In this document: one piece after another, positions 22,954 through 33,755 of the stretch
Layout of the letters: each line of letters starts with the position of its first letter
How positions within the stretch are numbered: position 1 is the first letter of the stretch
Assembly: GCA_027405735.1 (NCBI GenBank)
Contig: JAPEHQ010000011.1
Span: forward strand, 124,001-188,000
DNA: 64,000 bases
Direction of reading: 5' to 3'
DNA from: Mucor racemosus
Taxonomy: Eukaryota; Mucoromycota; Mucoromycetes; Mucorales; Mucoraceae
Made by a program: the position numbers and the translations under genes
The notes under the pieces: generated by a model
The model's input: the letters and a program-made list of their open reading frames with translations, nothing else
What the model was told of the DNA's origin: nothing
The model's database searches: none

Positions 22954-24472
22954 TTAATCAATATAACCATCTACAAAATCATAAATAGAGTCCCAACAAG
23001 TAGGAGAAGTATTATCTTTTGATTCTTTGGTACATGATAAATTGGGCGATGATAAAGGAGTGAGCATATTTGTAGCAGTGGCTGTGGTTGTGGTAGTAGT
23101 AATAGTAGGGATATTTATATTATTTGTGGCTCTATGTTGATGAATCATATTATTCACAGCAGGTTTTTGACCATAACAAGCAAACCAATTTACATGAGAT
23201 TGTCGAACTGTACATTCTTTGACAGCTCCCAATATTGATTCATCTATGTTGATTTCGCTATCCACAGAAAAATCTTGCTTAATATCAGCACGAGTGGATT
23301 GCAAAAAGCTAACTAAATTTTGAGCATGTACTTCTCCTAATTGACCACCCCATCCAATGGGTATATGTATACGGCGTTGATGTACATTAACAAATCCACC
23401 ATGTAATGTGAGGCAGGTTGACACATGATGACTAGGCATAGTCTCCATAATTCCTAGTTTTTCATGTAGACTTTTTGGTAGTTGTCGATTCAAGATAGTT
23501 TCACATAAAATGCCAGGCCGATGAATTTGATATTCACAATCCAATATTTCGAAATAACCATGTGGTTTCAGGATTCTATGAATCTCTGATAATAAATGAA
23601 CAAACTGCTTTCCTGTTAAAAATGTAAGCATGAGCCTCATCCGAACAAATTCAAAAGTGTTGTTTTCGTATGGCAAATTATTTTGTAAAAAGTTATGTTG
23701 AATGAATTTGGCATTGGGTGGTTTTATAGTAGTTGGAAACATGGTACGAATATCAATGCCATGAAACTCTGTAAATGGAAAATCAGTTGCCATTTCTAGA
23801 ATCCTATATAAGCGTTGCAGAAATCGTAAGATTTTTTTATACAGATGATATATTATAATATTTACCAGGTGCCTGGACCACAACCAACATCAAGTACTCG
23901 AGTTGAATATTTATCATGTTGATTTGGTTTTACTCGTAGAGATTGTATGACGGGAGCGACGACATTTCCATTAAAAGCGTATTTTATGCAAAAGTGCTTT
24001 TGTGAGAGTGTATTAGTTATATAATTAACATGATTCAATAGAAAAGACTTACAAGAATAACTATACGATCCGCTTCTTCATCATCACATGGTAAATAAAA
24101 TTGATTTATAGGTGAAATCATATATCTTCTGCCATTTATAATTTCATATTCCATGGGTATAGTATATTCTGGAGTTGTATTATTTGCAGCTGGGGAAGAA
24201 GAAGGAGGAGGAGGAGGAGGAGGAGGAGGAGGAGGAGGAGAAGAAGACAGTAATGAAACAGCTGAATTTAGTGAAGAAGAATCTTCAGATGCTGATGACC
24301 TTTTACGCTTTTCTTTTTTTATGCTAATGACTGAACCTCTTGGTGAGTATCTATCTATTGCTAGTGCTTTTGTTTCAAAGTAATTTGGGTATGATTGATT
24401 GTATTTTTTCCGACTTTTGCTTGACAAAGTTGCTAACACTTCTTCTGAAGGTCTCGAATTGGCATTTCCCAT
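22954..24472 (-). CDS. SAM-dependent methyltransferase (Methyltransf_25/11 type)
   Basis: Class I AdoMet-dependent methyltransferase of unknown substrate. Three exons: 24472..24053, 23996..23866, 23803..22954, giving 466 residues. The first ~110 residues are low-complexity and Ser-rich, with a Pro12 run encoded by GGA/GGT repeats (24205-24241). The Rossmann fold starts at motif I 'VLDVGCGPG' (~174-182), which is assembled across exon 2. An acidic residue at 'FHGIDIR' fits motif II and 'ILKPHGYFEILD' is a post-motif III strand. The C-terminal tail is Thr-rich. Mucoralean genomes have many such proteins with long disordered N-termini, and some fungal relatives (Crg1/Tam-like) methylate small molecules. 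The N-terminal 'MGNANSRP' resembles an N-myristoylation signal (Gly2), which is an inference only. Confidence 0.85.
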
Positions 24473-24617
24473 TTTTGTATTAAAGGAGAAAACAAAAAGA
24501 AAAAAAAAAAAAAAAAAAAAAAAAGAGAGGATATTTTATTTATTAGTTTTATTTATACACATTTACAATTGGGTGTGATTCAAACTATATATAAAAAACT
24601 CCTCCTTACTAGTTTGT
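24473..24617. other. Short intergenic with A25 tract
   Basis: 145 bp between the start of the methyltransferase gene and the stop of the ABHD12-like gene, both minus strand. It includes a long A homopolymer at ~24498-24524 just upstream of the methyltransferase start, so the promoter must be very compact. Confidence 0.6.
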
Positions 24618-26337
24618 TCACTGTAAAATATCAGCAATGGACTCAAATGTATAATCAAAATAGCCAACTAGATGTATAAATATAGTAATTAGCCGAAAAA
24701 CTATTTGTATATATAGAATTTATTATGAAATTTACCGTTGTTATGATTTGCATGAATCAATTCAACCATCACTAAACGTGGTTTACGATCAATCGATTGA
24801 TATACGCTGGCTTCATTTGGAATTGTTGCAAACGTAATGCTATTTGATTTAATCATTTCATCGAGATTTTGTGTATGGTTTAAAGCATGTCTAAATAATG
24901 ATTGTGAATTTGTAATTGGAATTTCAACATCATTTGTTCCATAAATGATAAGAATCGGGCAATCAACATTCTATGCCAATTTCTGTTATTATGCATAATC
25001 ATAAATTACTGCTATTTATTTACCTGAATTCTTGACAATGAATCAAATTTATGATTTAATTTAGATAATAACCATTCTATTATCAAGTTTATAAATAATC
25101 AATCTTATCGTATTTTGCTAAACTTACTTTCTAGTGCTGGGAATCGTTTGATAGGTGATAAAATAGGTAATTTAGGAATTACGTTGTATTCAAATACCAA
25201 CGTAGACATCGAACTATAGCCAGCTTCCAAGATAAGGCTTTTAGGTGGACTGCCAGATAATGACATGTCATGTGCTAAAGTAGTAGCTACACCAGTGCCT
25301 AAATGTATGCATTGTAATTACTATTTATTTGTGAATGCTTATACTTTCTTTTTATGCACTTACCGAGAGAATGACCAATTAGAGAAATACGGTTATTAGA
25401 TACTTTTATAAAAAGTTGGTTATTATTATGCCGGCTTTCTTTCAAGTGGTGGTTAATTTACCTCCTTTATCATTAAGCCAATCCAAGGTTGATTGAGCAT
25501 CAATACGAAGACCAAACTCGGAAGGTGTTGATTCTATGTAATCTATTAGTAAAAGATTGGATTATTTATACAATGCGTACCTGAATCTCCAAATCCACGA
25601 TAATCAATTGTAATCAAATTGATATTACCAAATCGAAGCAACAATTTCTACTCAAATATGAATATAAATTCACTAACTATTTCTACAAAATCTATATACC
25701 TTGTAGAAATCGATTCTCCATGGAGCGGCACGATTAAGTGCATTGCCATGGAAATAAACGATTGTATCATACTGTGAATCAGCAAGAGCGGTATCAAATA
25801 TTTCATCATTTACTGCTACTAAATCCTGATCAAGACGTAATTGTTGATTTTTATAGTATTCTGTGGGTAAGAAATGCCATGCACCTATTTTTAAAGTATA
25901 TCAAAACTCGTGTTTTGTTGATATAGTTTTAAATATTATATCTTTTTACCAATGGTAACATTATCAGATGTTTGAATTTTGAAATTTCTACCTTGATTAT
26001 CTATTGCTTATGAATGAATAAAATAGATTACATGTAAATATCAAGTAGACGTACGCCCAAAACCATAGTATTCAGGCATATCAAATCGAGCATGAAAAGG
26101 AAATTTAACCCAATGCAAAAACATGAGGCTACACACCATCAATAAAACAGGTACATGATCAGTGACATATATTATAAACATACCATCGTTGAGGAGTATC
26201 TAAGCTCAAAATGCCAATAATGGCCTATATTTATATATAGTATCAGTTTACATTGTATATAAAAACGACTATTCGACTATGCTCACAATATAAAATGCCA
26301 CTAGTAGACTCGAGACCTTGATAATCAAATTAAGCAT
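24618..26337 (-). CDS. ABHD12-like alpha/beta-hydrolase (monoacylglycerol/lysophospholipid lipase)
   Basis: Membrane-anchored serine hydrolase related to ABHD12/ABHD13. Twelve exons in 1.7 kb: 26337..26287, 26224..26184, 26128..26055, 26006..25950, 25884..25700, 25647..25581, 25533..25462, 25402..25364, 25298..25128, 25076..25024, 24970..24736, 24667..24618, giving 364 residues with every phase consistent. An N-terminal hydrophobic anchor (about residues 1-25) is followed by the oxyanion motif 'YFHGNA' (~118-123), 'DYRGFGDS', and nucleophile elbow G-H-S-L-G (Ser ~194). The Asp is in 'IIYGTNDVE' (~284) and the His in 'LIHANHNN' (343 or 346). ABHD12 proteins (~400 aa) hydrolyse monoacylglycerol and lysophosphatidylserine at the ER face. 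The exact substrate here is unknown. Exon density is far higher than in its neighbours. Confidence 0.86.
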
Positions 26338-27163
26338 AACAATGAATTATCTCGACAATGATGAAAAAAAAGGGGTGGGGAGGTTTTCGTGTCAAGGGGC
26401 CAATAAATAAACTAGCTTTTCACAAGTTGTGGTACCATCTTTTGAATCTCGGCAGTAGCATTGCCTCTTATGGCGGTGGATCGACTTTAATGCCTATCCT
26501 ATCGCCCAAATTCATTTCAAATGTCAAATAAAAAACATAGCAAGAGAGAGCAACTTCCAAAGTATGTAACAACGTTTAGTTTTATATATGTTATATAGGC
26601 AAGTTGACTCTTAATAATCCTTTAATCCTACTAGTTCCAACAAAACCTGTCATTTTCGGAGCTAAAATCAGCAAAAATTGCCCAAGCCAAAAAAATCCAC
26701 AATTGTAGATTCTAAAGAATTTTCTTACTTGAACTAGTAAAGTTAGAAAACTTTTAAGTAGCAAAGAAGCATTCCTTGGGATCTCAATATTAGTATGGCT
26801 ATTTTATTCTTGATAAACATATACATAAAAGAAAGGGTTTACTATTGCACACTGAGTAGAAAGTATATTTTTGGTGGGAACACAACGTATTTTGTTTTAG
26901 GTTAAGCGAGTACAAATTCAGGGATTGTACAAGATATCAGCAGGTTGAAAAAAAAGACTATATCATATATTATTGGTAAATTGTTTACACCAAAACTTGG
27001 CCAGTTATTTCTTCTGTGTGCCCAGTTTTAAAGGGGGGATGTACATATATGAGTGTGTGTGATCTGGAGTTAAAAGGTTTGTTATATCAATATAAGAATG
27101 ACCCACTTGATTAGATTTTGTTTGTTTCTTTCCCTCTTTATACTCCCATCTGTAAATTTTACT
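26338..27163. promoter_or_regulatory. Divergent promoter region
   Basis: About 0.83 kb between two divergently transcribed genes, so it should hold both promoters. I see a TGACTC hexamer at 26597-26602, a match to the Gcn4/CPC1 core, but cannot show it is used. An upstream ATG at 27098, in frame with the sorting-nexin gene, would add a hydrophobic leader. Confidence 0.4.
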
Positions 27164-28689
27164 ATGGCATCAGCACCTCGAATACAATTTGTAGTAACAA
27201 ATGTCGATTATAAACGAAGAGATCCTGTTTTCTGGATCGAAGTTCAGGTAAAAAAAAAAAAAAAATATACCACAAAAAAAAAAAAAAATTCAGCCAAGAC
27301 TCAATACCTAAAAAAAAATATGTGTTTAGACGAATATCACAAAATACAAACAAAAACAAAAACGATTTCCAAGATATTATAGCGAGTTGATAAAACTTCA
27401 CGATTATTTGAGCAGTACATGTGATGATGTGTTGATACCTGCTTTACCGCCTTGTCCAACACCTAGGTTTGATAAAGAAGGTCATTTAGTAGGTCGACAG
27501 TGGTGGTTTACTATTCGATTGCCTGGAGAAAAACCAGTCGTTTTAGGTGATACAGGCTCTGTAGAGAATAAGATACAATTATGGTTTGATAGGATAGTAG
27601 AGCATGATAGAACTAAAACTAGTGAAGGATTAAGAGCATTTGTTGAAAGCGAAGTCGGGGTAGGTAAGGAAAAATTTGTTGTGAAGCATAATTGAAATTT
27701 TAATGTAGGGTAATAGTTTAGGCCTTCTATTATACCACAACAACAACAACAACTACATCAAAGAATCAAATCTCCAAAATACATCATTGTTCATGTTTCT
27801 CCAGATGATATGGAACCAGAATTTGGACATTGTTTGCAAGATCTAGATATATTTTCTCAAAATTTACATGTTGCTTTAACGAGATTAGATAAGCTCGTAC
27901 AAGAAGAAAATTGTAAATATTATTATGCAGAATGACACACACTGTACATTACATATTTTAATAATGTATATTTAGTGATGGCTCGTTCCTGGATGAATTT
28001 ATCTTCTTCTTGGGTTTCTTATGGCGGTATTGAAAGAAACCCAAATTTATTCATGTAAGTTTGATTTGCACTTGTTTGATTTGTTTACTTATTCAATAAT
28101 AGACTATATAAAGCTATTGCTAAAGGCTATCAGCAATTAGTTGATCTGGAAAAATCACAAGCATCTGCAGTAAATGAAACATTATCCGATGAAATATCGT
28201 ATGAACTAAAGAATTGTGAATCAACGCAGGTAAAAAAAACACACACACACACACACACACATACATCAACAAATATATATCTATATATTGCATGCAAGCA
28301 TCCCTATTAAATGCTTATTTTCTTAGAATGCAATGCAAAGAAGACTTGCTGCCTTATCTGATTATTTATCGAGTCGAAAACATACAGAATCAAGTTTAAG
28401 AGGCGTTGAAAGATTAAAATCGTCTATTAGCATTGATCGAGATCAAGCAAGTGAAGCTATAGCCGTATTAGAAGATGCACGCATTCATGAAAGAAACAAT
28501 TTACAAAGATTTGAACGTATCGATACCAATTTGAGACAAGATATTGAACATCAATATAAGCCAAATACAACTCAAGACATGTTACGAACTGTCAAAGAAT
28601 ATGCTAAAAGCCAATTGTATCTAGAAAAGAAGAAACTAGCAGTGTTGAACGAGATCATTGTTAAACAAGATGACGTCCTAATAAATTAA
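27164..28689 (+). CDS. VPS17: PX-BAR sorting nexin, probably Vps17
   Basis: Predicted SNX-BAR subunit of the retromer pathway, binding PI3P on endosomes and recycling cargo to the Golgi. Six exons: 27164..27247, 27330..27659, 27717..27912, 27976..28054, 28103..28229, 28327..28689, giving 392 residues. An N-terminal PX domain ('FVVTNVDYKRRDPVFWIEVQ', 'YYSELIKLHDYLSSTC', 'IPALPPCP', 'FVESEVGFRPS') is followed by a long helical BAR-like region ending 'KKLAVLNEIIVKQDDV'. The canonical PX arginine of RRY is replaced by 'RYYSEL', and the basic loop is degenerate, as in Vps17 proteins. The distinctive 'FVESEVGF' end also favours Vps17 over Vps5. I chose ATG 27164 because 27098 would add a hydrophobic leader unsuited to a cytosolic protein. 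Introns 1 and 5 contain A-tracts and an (AC)n run. Confidence 0.78.
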
Positions 28690-28806
28690 AATGCCGTGTT
28701 TGTTGTATGTATTATTACTAATACAACAGCATTGGAGATAAAGAGATTTGTACTTGATATTCACCCGCGTTTTTCTTTTTATTTTTCATCTTTATATTAT
28801 TAAATT

Positions 28807-29488
28807 ATGAGTGAACAAACATTTCAAAAAGGCGTTGCTGCACCAAAGGTAAAGTTGGACGGTGCTGGCCTTCGTATTGCCATCGTTCATACACGTTGGA
28901 ACTTTGCTCTTGTCGATCAACTCTACAAGAAGGTTCATGATACTTTAATTGAAAAGTATAATGTCAAACCTGAGAATGTTTATACCGTAAGTATTGAGAG
29001 AAAGAGAGATACAATGAGAGGAGAGCTGCTGTCATGTGGGTTAACTATATATAAACATTTTGACTTAACTCTATTTTCACTAGGATACCGTTTCTGGTGC
29101 TTATGAATTACCCATGGCAGCTAAGCAACTTATTGAACTTTCTCAAGCTCAAGCATCTGAAACTGCCAGCGATTTGTTAGGTTCTCCTGCTATGGGAGGT
29201 GCTGCCAAGAAGGCTGATCGTAAGACTGGTCCTTTTGATGCTGTCATTTGTATTGGTTTGGTTATCAAGGGAGGAACCGCTCATTTTGAATACATTTGTG
29301 ATGCTGTCACTCACGGTATCATGAAGGTTCAATTGGATACTGGTGTACCTGTCATGTTTGGTGTCTTGACTTGTTATAATGATGAGCAAGCTATTGCTAG
29401 ATCTACTACAGAAGATGGTTTCCATCATGCTGAGGAATGGGCCGCTGCTGCTGTTGAGTCTGGTTTAAGAAAGTATCAAAAGTTATAA
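28807..29488 (+). CDS. RIB4: 6,7-dimethyl-8-ribityllumazine synthase
   Basis: Penultimate step of riboflavin synthesis: condenses 5-amino-6-ribitylamino-uracil with 3,4-dihydroxy-2-butanone 4-phosphate to give 6,7-dimethyl-8-ribityllumazine. Two exons, 28807..28986 and 29084..29488, giving 194 residues. Signature parts are '[10 protein letters not shown]' near the N-terminus, '[12 protein letters not shown]' (~65-76), '[15 protein letters not shown]' with the catalytic His at ~127, and '[16 protein letters not shown]'. A ~20-residue Ala/Gly/Lys-rich insertion (~85-109) precedes strand 4, as in other fungal Rib4 proteins, which are usually pentameric. The gene starts 118 bp after the sorting-nexin stop on the same strand, but the two look independently transcribed. 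Confidence 0.96.
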
Positions 29489-30154
29489 ACTTGCTGATGC
29501 TATGTTGTATAATATAAATTAATAAAAAAAAATGTCTTTTTTTCATTCAATTATTATTAAAAAAAAAAAAAAAAAAAAAGATCTAAACAAGGTCGTTGAG
29601 AAGAAGGAAAAGATTAGATATTGTCGCGTTGCACAACGTTTATAGATGTTTGAAATGACAGCTCAAAAAGCGTGTTTCGGATAGTTATAGAGCTTTGACA
29701 AGCTTGATTTTTTGTTGTACATTAATTTGCAGATTGTATCACATTAGGCACCATAGCCGCTACATATATATTCACTGATGTTTTCATGTGGCCAAATTCA
29801 CGTATGATTTGCATGTACAAAAGGTGAACTTTGGTGAGACCCATTTTGCATAATGACATGACTTTCTTAATCTTATAGTTGATAATAGCTCTGTGGATGT
29901 AATGTATGGCCAAAGCAAACTATTTCATATCCAAGAAAAGCTTTCATATTATTTTAAAATATGAAACTGAAAAAAGCAACCTAGATACTATATATTTTAT
30001 AATTCAAAATTGAATATAATTATTTTATAGCAAATAAACTTGATTTCTTTTCATTTTTCATATATTCAAAATTGGAGCATGCCCCTCCTCAATAAATAAT
30101 CTCATACTAAGCGCTTTTTAGGATATACATTACCTTAAAACTTGAAAAATAAAT
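29489..30154. other. Intergenic 3' flank of RIB4
   Basis: It contains AATAAAAAAA near 29520 (poly(A) signal) and an A20 tract at ~29560. No gene is recognised. The repeat-rich region starts at its right edge. Confidence 0.5.
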
Positions 30155-31275
30155 ACAAATTGGCTGCATTATTCTACCTATTCCTAAATTTATGTCATAT
30201 CTCACGAAAGACTCAAAAATAAGTGAAGTTCGCTGCTTTTCCCTTGAAAACTGGGTCTCGCTTTTCATCCCTGCTTTACTTTTTTTTTTCATTAAGTAAT
30301 GGCAAATAAAATTATATGCCAATGTACCTGAGATGCTCAACTTTATTTCAAAAACAAGTTTCCAGAAATATCCTATTTTTTGCAGTTTGTATAACTCTTT
30401 TAGTGCTAATGTTTCAGATTTTTACCGCTAATTCACCACTATATACTAAAAACTTTGAGCTTTAATATATCTGCAAAACATTAAGCTATACTATCAGTTT
30501 TTAATAATAAAACCTACTCGTTTTGAAGTGATCTATAACATATTTCAGTTTAAATTTTTTTTTGAGCACTTTTATTTTTTCATTTTTCTTTGACATTTTT
30601 GTAGTAGATTTCAAAATATTCGTTAAATTGAGCAGCATTTTTTTTAGATTCATGTCGTAGAGCTTGCTGAGATCTCTCGGAATCAATTTAGTTTTCTTTA
30701 AAATATTAATTTTTCGTGGAGATATTTTCAAAAATGTGTACAAATGAATGCTTTCGCTTCTGGCTTCAATTTCTCCTTGTATACCCTCGTCCCAAATTCT
30801 GAATTTGAAAAAAAATTGACGAAAATCTTATTTTCTCTACGAAAACTGTAGCTAGAAGGTTCACCAATAGCTCAATCGGTAGATAATTTTGTCGTGGATT
30901 ATTTCAATTACTTAGATTTGAAACATGCTTATCAAAAGTGGTGCGCATCTTCAAAAAATCTCCAAAATTTCGATCACATTTTGCGCAAAATTTAATGCAA
31001 AAAATTTGTTTGAATTTTATTTAAATGGATGCAGAATCCAAAATTACACAAAAAACGTTTAGTACGCTAGATTAACTTACTTTGCAGTTCATGAGATATA
31101 AAATGATTTTGTTTTTTTTTGGTCATTCTTGATCGTTTTGTCAAACCGATTTTTGATCTCAGTTATTATACTTTAAGCTGTAATGCGAACTATTCTTTTG
31201 ATTATTTCGACAAAGAACTAATATTTTTTACTGAAACAAAAAATGCAGAGTAGCTTTCAATGGGGCCTATCTTTT
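30155..31275 (-). repeat. Dispersed repeat family 1, copy C (inverted)
   Basis: Reverse complement of the family-1 core, clearly more diverged than copies A and B are from each other. The short Lys/Asn-rich frame is present and slightly longer (30743..30501, 80 codons, beginning 'MYTFLKISPRKINILKKTKL'). It abuts repeat family 4 at 31275. Confidence 0.75.
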
Positions 31276-31480
31276 GTGCAGTGGAATTACATACTAAAAA
31301 CGCTTGATAATAATAAAATAACTTAATTTCCAAGCGCCACTCATAAAATATTGATGCTACCTGAAATGTGATGAACAACAATAATAAACAAACATTTCAA
31401 CTGAACACAATAACAAAAAATTCATGCTAAAAATATGAAATACCTTTTGTACCATACATGTCGTGTGGATGATATATTGT
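31275..31480 (-). repeat. Repeat family 4, copy 2 (inverted)
   Basis: Reverse complement of 12775-12985. The junction with family 1 at ~31260-31275 suggests an old insertion or composite element. The next ~210 bp up to 31692 show nothing recognisable. Confidence 0.6.
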
Positions 31481-32033
31481 AAATGTAAATAATAATAAAG
31501 AAAGATGAGTACGTGAAAATTGATCAATCTTTATTAAATATAAAAACAAGATGGAAAAATTAAATTAAGGGTGATGAATGTCTGCTGCTATTTATATTTG
31601 ATTTAGGGATTGCTTACAAAACCTGTCTAGAACGGTGTTCTCATACTATATTTTAGTGTCAACCCTCACTTATGCTAATGTAATTATATTAACACTACGG
31701 CCGAACTATGCTTCCCATGGGCATAATGATCTGCACAGATGGGCAGAATAAAATTTTTTGTGCAAATCAGGCAGCCCAGATAAGCAGAGAAATGAAATCG
31801 AGGTTTTTTAGTCAATTTATTAAAGTATATCGATATAATATAATTAATAACGAAGATAATTTGAATGGTTTAAAACAGATGTGAGTTACTCTGATTCAAC
31901 AGAATTACCTTATTGACGAGATATATCAATCTGAAATTTGGGGTTTGAAAGAGTGCTGTCCATGTCCTTCTTTTGGAAACCAAACGGGAACAACAACAAC
32001 AACCTGTTTGGCAACATTAAAAGTATTTATGCC

Positions 32034-32343
32034 TGATCTATCAGAATTACAACATTCGATATATAGAAGATCTCCGACAAATCTAGCAGATCTTATCTAT
32101 CCAGTAACTGGTTCCTGTCACCCAGGAACTAACAATGAAACATAACTTATAGCAATATTACCACTGAAACATAACATGTTATATCCATACACATTAATAA
32201 TAATATCTATTGTCACATCTAATGGATCCCTGTCCATTAGATCTTATCACACAATCCCAATAACTATATAAACCCATATTTAATTCATTTTAATAAACGG
32301 TACTTTTTACGTTGATTTTAATTTATAAAGTCTCGATAAATCA
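32034..32343 (+). repeat. 5' LTR of the gypsy element
   Basis: 310 bp, TG...CA. It contains a palindromic TCTAATGGA...TCCATTAGA hairpin (~32218-32241) and a TATATAAA box at 32265-32272, followed ~25 nt later by the presumed transcription start. Confidence 0.95.
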
Positions 32344-32364
32344 TTTTTTAAAATCTCATTTAAT

Positions 32365-32373
32365 CGTTTATTA
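32365..32373 (+). promoter_or_regulatory. Candidate self-priming primer-binding site
   Basis: The 9 nt CGTTTATTA are the exact complement of TAATAAACG inside the 5' LTR (32291..32299), just downstream of the TATA box, i.e. near the expected RNA 5' end. No tRNA-type PBS (TGG...) follows the LTR. Tf1/sushi-like chromoviruses self-prime from the RNA 5' end. The 21-nt offset from the LTR and the AT-rich match keep this uncertain. Confidence 0.35.
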
Positions 32374-32375
32374 TT

Positions 32376-33623
32376 ATGCCAAGAAATTCTACAAGATCCT
32401 CTTTTCCTGTTCCTGAAGGTGATGCCAATCCTATTGAAGTCGAGGTTATCGATGAGGCAACTATGCAAGAAGGTGAAATGTCTGGGTCTGGTACTGAGAA
32501 ATCAACTCCTATGGATGTTGATTCTGATGAAGCATCTGCTAACAGCAAGCAGAGCAAGTCTTCATTTTCATCATCAGAAGATGAAAAGAACGATAGAAGT
32601 TCTTCGTTGAATATCAACAGTGACGAACGTTTGAAGTTGGTCAAAGTGATTGATCAACTAAAATTAGAAGTATTCCATGCTACAATGAAGGGAATAACTG
32701 GACAAGAAGGGTCTATAGAAGCCAGAACTTTGAGTGCTGCTACCAGAAAGCTTGAAATAGCGCAAAAAAGTTTTACATTATTGTTCCCGCAAGAAAATAC
32801 GATGGTTCCAGCTGAAACACCATGTTTCCAATGGAAGGGACACGTTTTCAACCGAAGAAAACCTATTTTTTTGAACATAGAAGATTGTTTGCACCATTTT
32901 GAAAGAGTTTTAGAAGCGCACAGACTAAGTGTGAACGATAATTGGCAGCGTTTGGTCCCAGCTCGTCTCTCTACTGGTATGGCGAGATGGTATGCTACTC
33001 GAATGGAGAGCAAAGAATTTACCTCCTGGTCTGATTTTAAAATAGCAATTGTAAGCAAGTACGGTCGTAACCAAGCTGATATAAAGGAAGAAGCTAGAGA
33101 AAAATTAGAGAAAGTTCTCTACAAGAAGACTGATTCATTTGAAGGTTTCATGGAAGAATTCCAAGAATTAAAAGTTGCAGCAGACATTAAAGACGAAGAT
33201 TGCTTAATCAGATATCTGTTCAAAGCGTTACCTGAAGAACTTGTAAAAGCTACCAAATTTTATCTCAATTTGAATACAGACAAACAAGAAGTCAATATCG
33301 ATTTTATTATTCCAAAGGTAGTTGGAACTTATGAAGCATTATTCAAAGAAAAGTGGGATAAAGAGATATCTCGAAGTTATTTAAATCATAGAAGCAACAA
33401 CAATTATGGGAACAATAGTCATCGCCATAGTACACAAAAGAAGTTTTTTGACAAGAAAAAACATAGCAATTTCAGCGACAACTTGTCATCTAAAGGAAAA
33501 TCTCAAATCAAATGCAAGTATCATCCTGGCTTAACAAATCACTCAGAAGAAGATTGCATTTTAGCTCCAAATGTAAAAAAGAGAATAGATAAAGCACAAA
33601 AGAGATTTGGAATGTCAGTATAG
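32376..33623 (+). CDS. gag: Gag of the gypsy element
   Basis: 415 residues; forms the retrotransposon capsid. Acidic Ser-rich N-terminus (~1-90), then a retrotransposon Gag fold ('FQWKGHVFNRRKPIFLNIEDCLHHFERVL', 'WYATRMESKEFTSWSDFKIAIVSKYG') and a basic, Asn/His-rich C-terminus with a CKYH-x4-NHSEEDC zinc-binding motif. It ends at UAG 33621..33623. The same frame stays open after the stop and directly encodes 'CNRCKVPNYKYGHECK', a chromoviral Gag-type zinc knuckle, and then pol. So gag and pol look like one frame split by a single amber codon. That could be stop-codon read-through or a nonsense mutation in this copy. Confidence 0.9.
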   Translation: MPRNSTRSSFPVPEGDANPIEVEVIDEATMQEGEMSGSGTEKSTPMDVDSDEASANSKQSKSSFSSSEDEKNDRSSSLNINSDERLKLVKVIDQLKLEVFHATMKGITGQEGSIEARTLSAATRKLEIAQKSFTLLFPQENTMVPAETPCFQWKGHVFNRRKPIFLNIEDCLHHFERVLEAHRLSVNDNWQRLVPARLSTGMARWYATRMESKEFTSWSDFKIAIVSKYGRNQADIKEEAREKLEKVLYKKTDSFEGFMEEFQELKVAADIKDEDCLIRYLFKALPEELVKATKFYLNLNTDKQEVNIDFIIPKVVGTYEALFKEKWDKEISRSYLNHRSNNNYGNNSHRHSTQKKFFDKKKHSNFSDNLSSKGKSQIKCKYHPGLTNHSEEDCILAPNVKKRIDKAQKRFGMSV

Positions 33624-33755
33624 ATTTGCAATAGATGTAAAGTTCCCAACTACAAATATGGACACGAATGCAAAGCAGAAGATTTAGAGAAAGTTTTCAA
33701 AAATAAGCAAAAGAAAGCAATTGTACCAGTTGAAGTAGAAGTCAACGATGACGAG

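Noticed and set aside
24153..24383. ORF opposite the methyltransferase N-terminus with a Gly12 run
   Set aside because: Shadow of the Pro12 codon repeat of the real gene on the other strand.
28235..28264. (AC)n run considered as a CRISPR-like or regulatory repeat
   Set aside because: A plain intronic microsatellite. No direct repeats with unique spacers exist anywhere in the window and the genome is eukaryotic.
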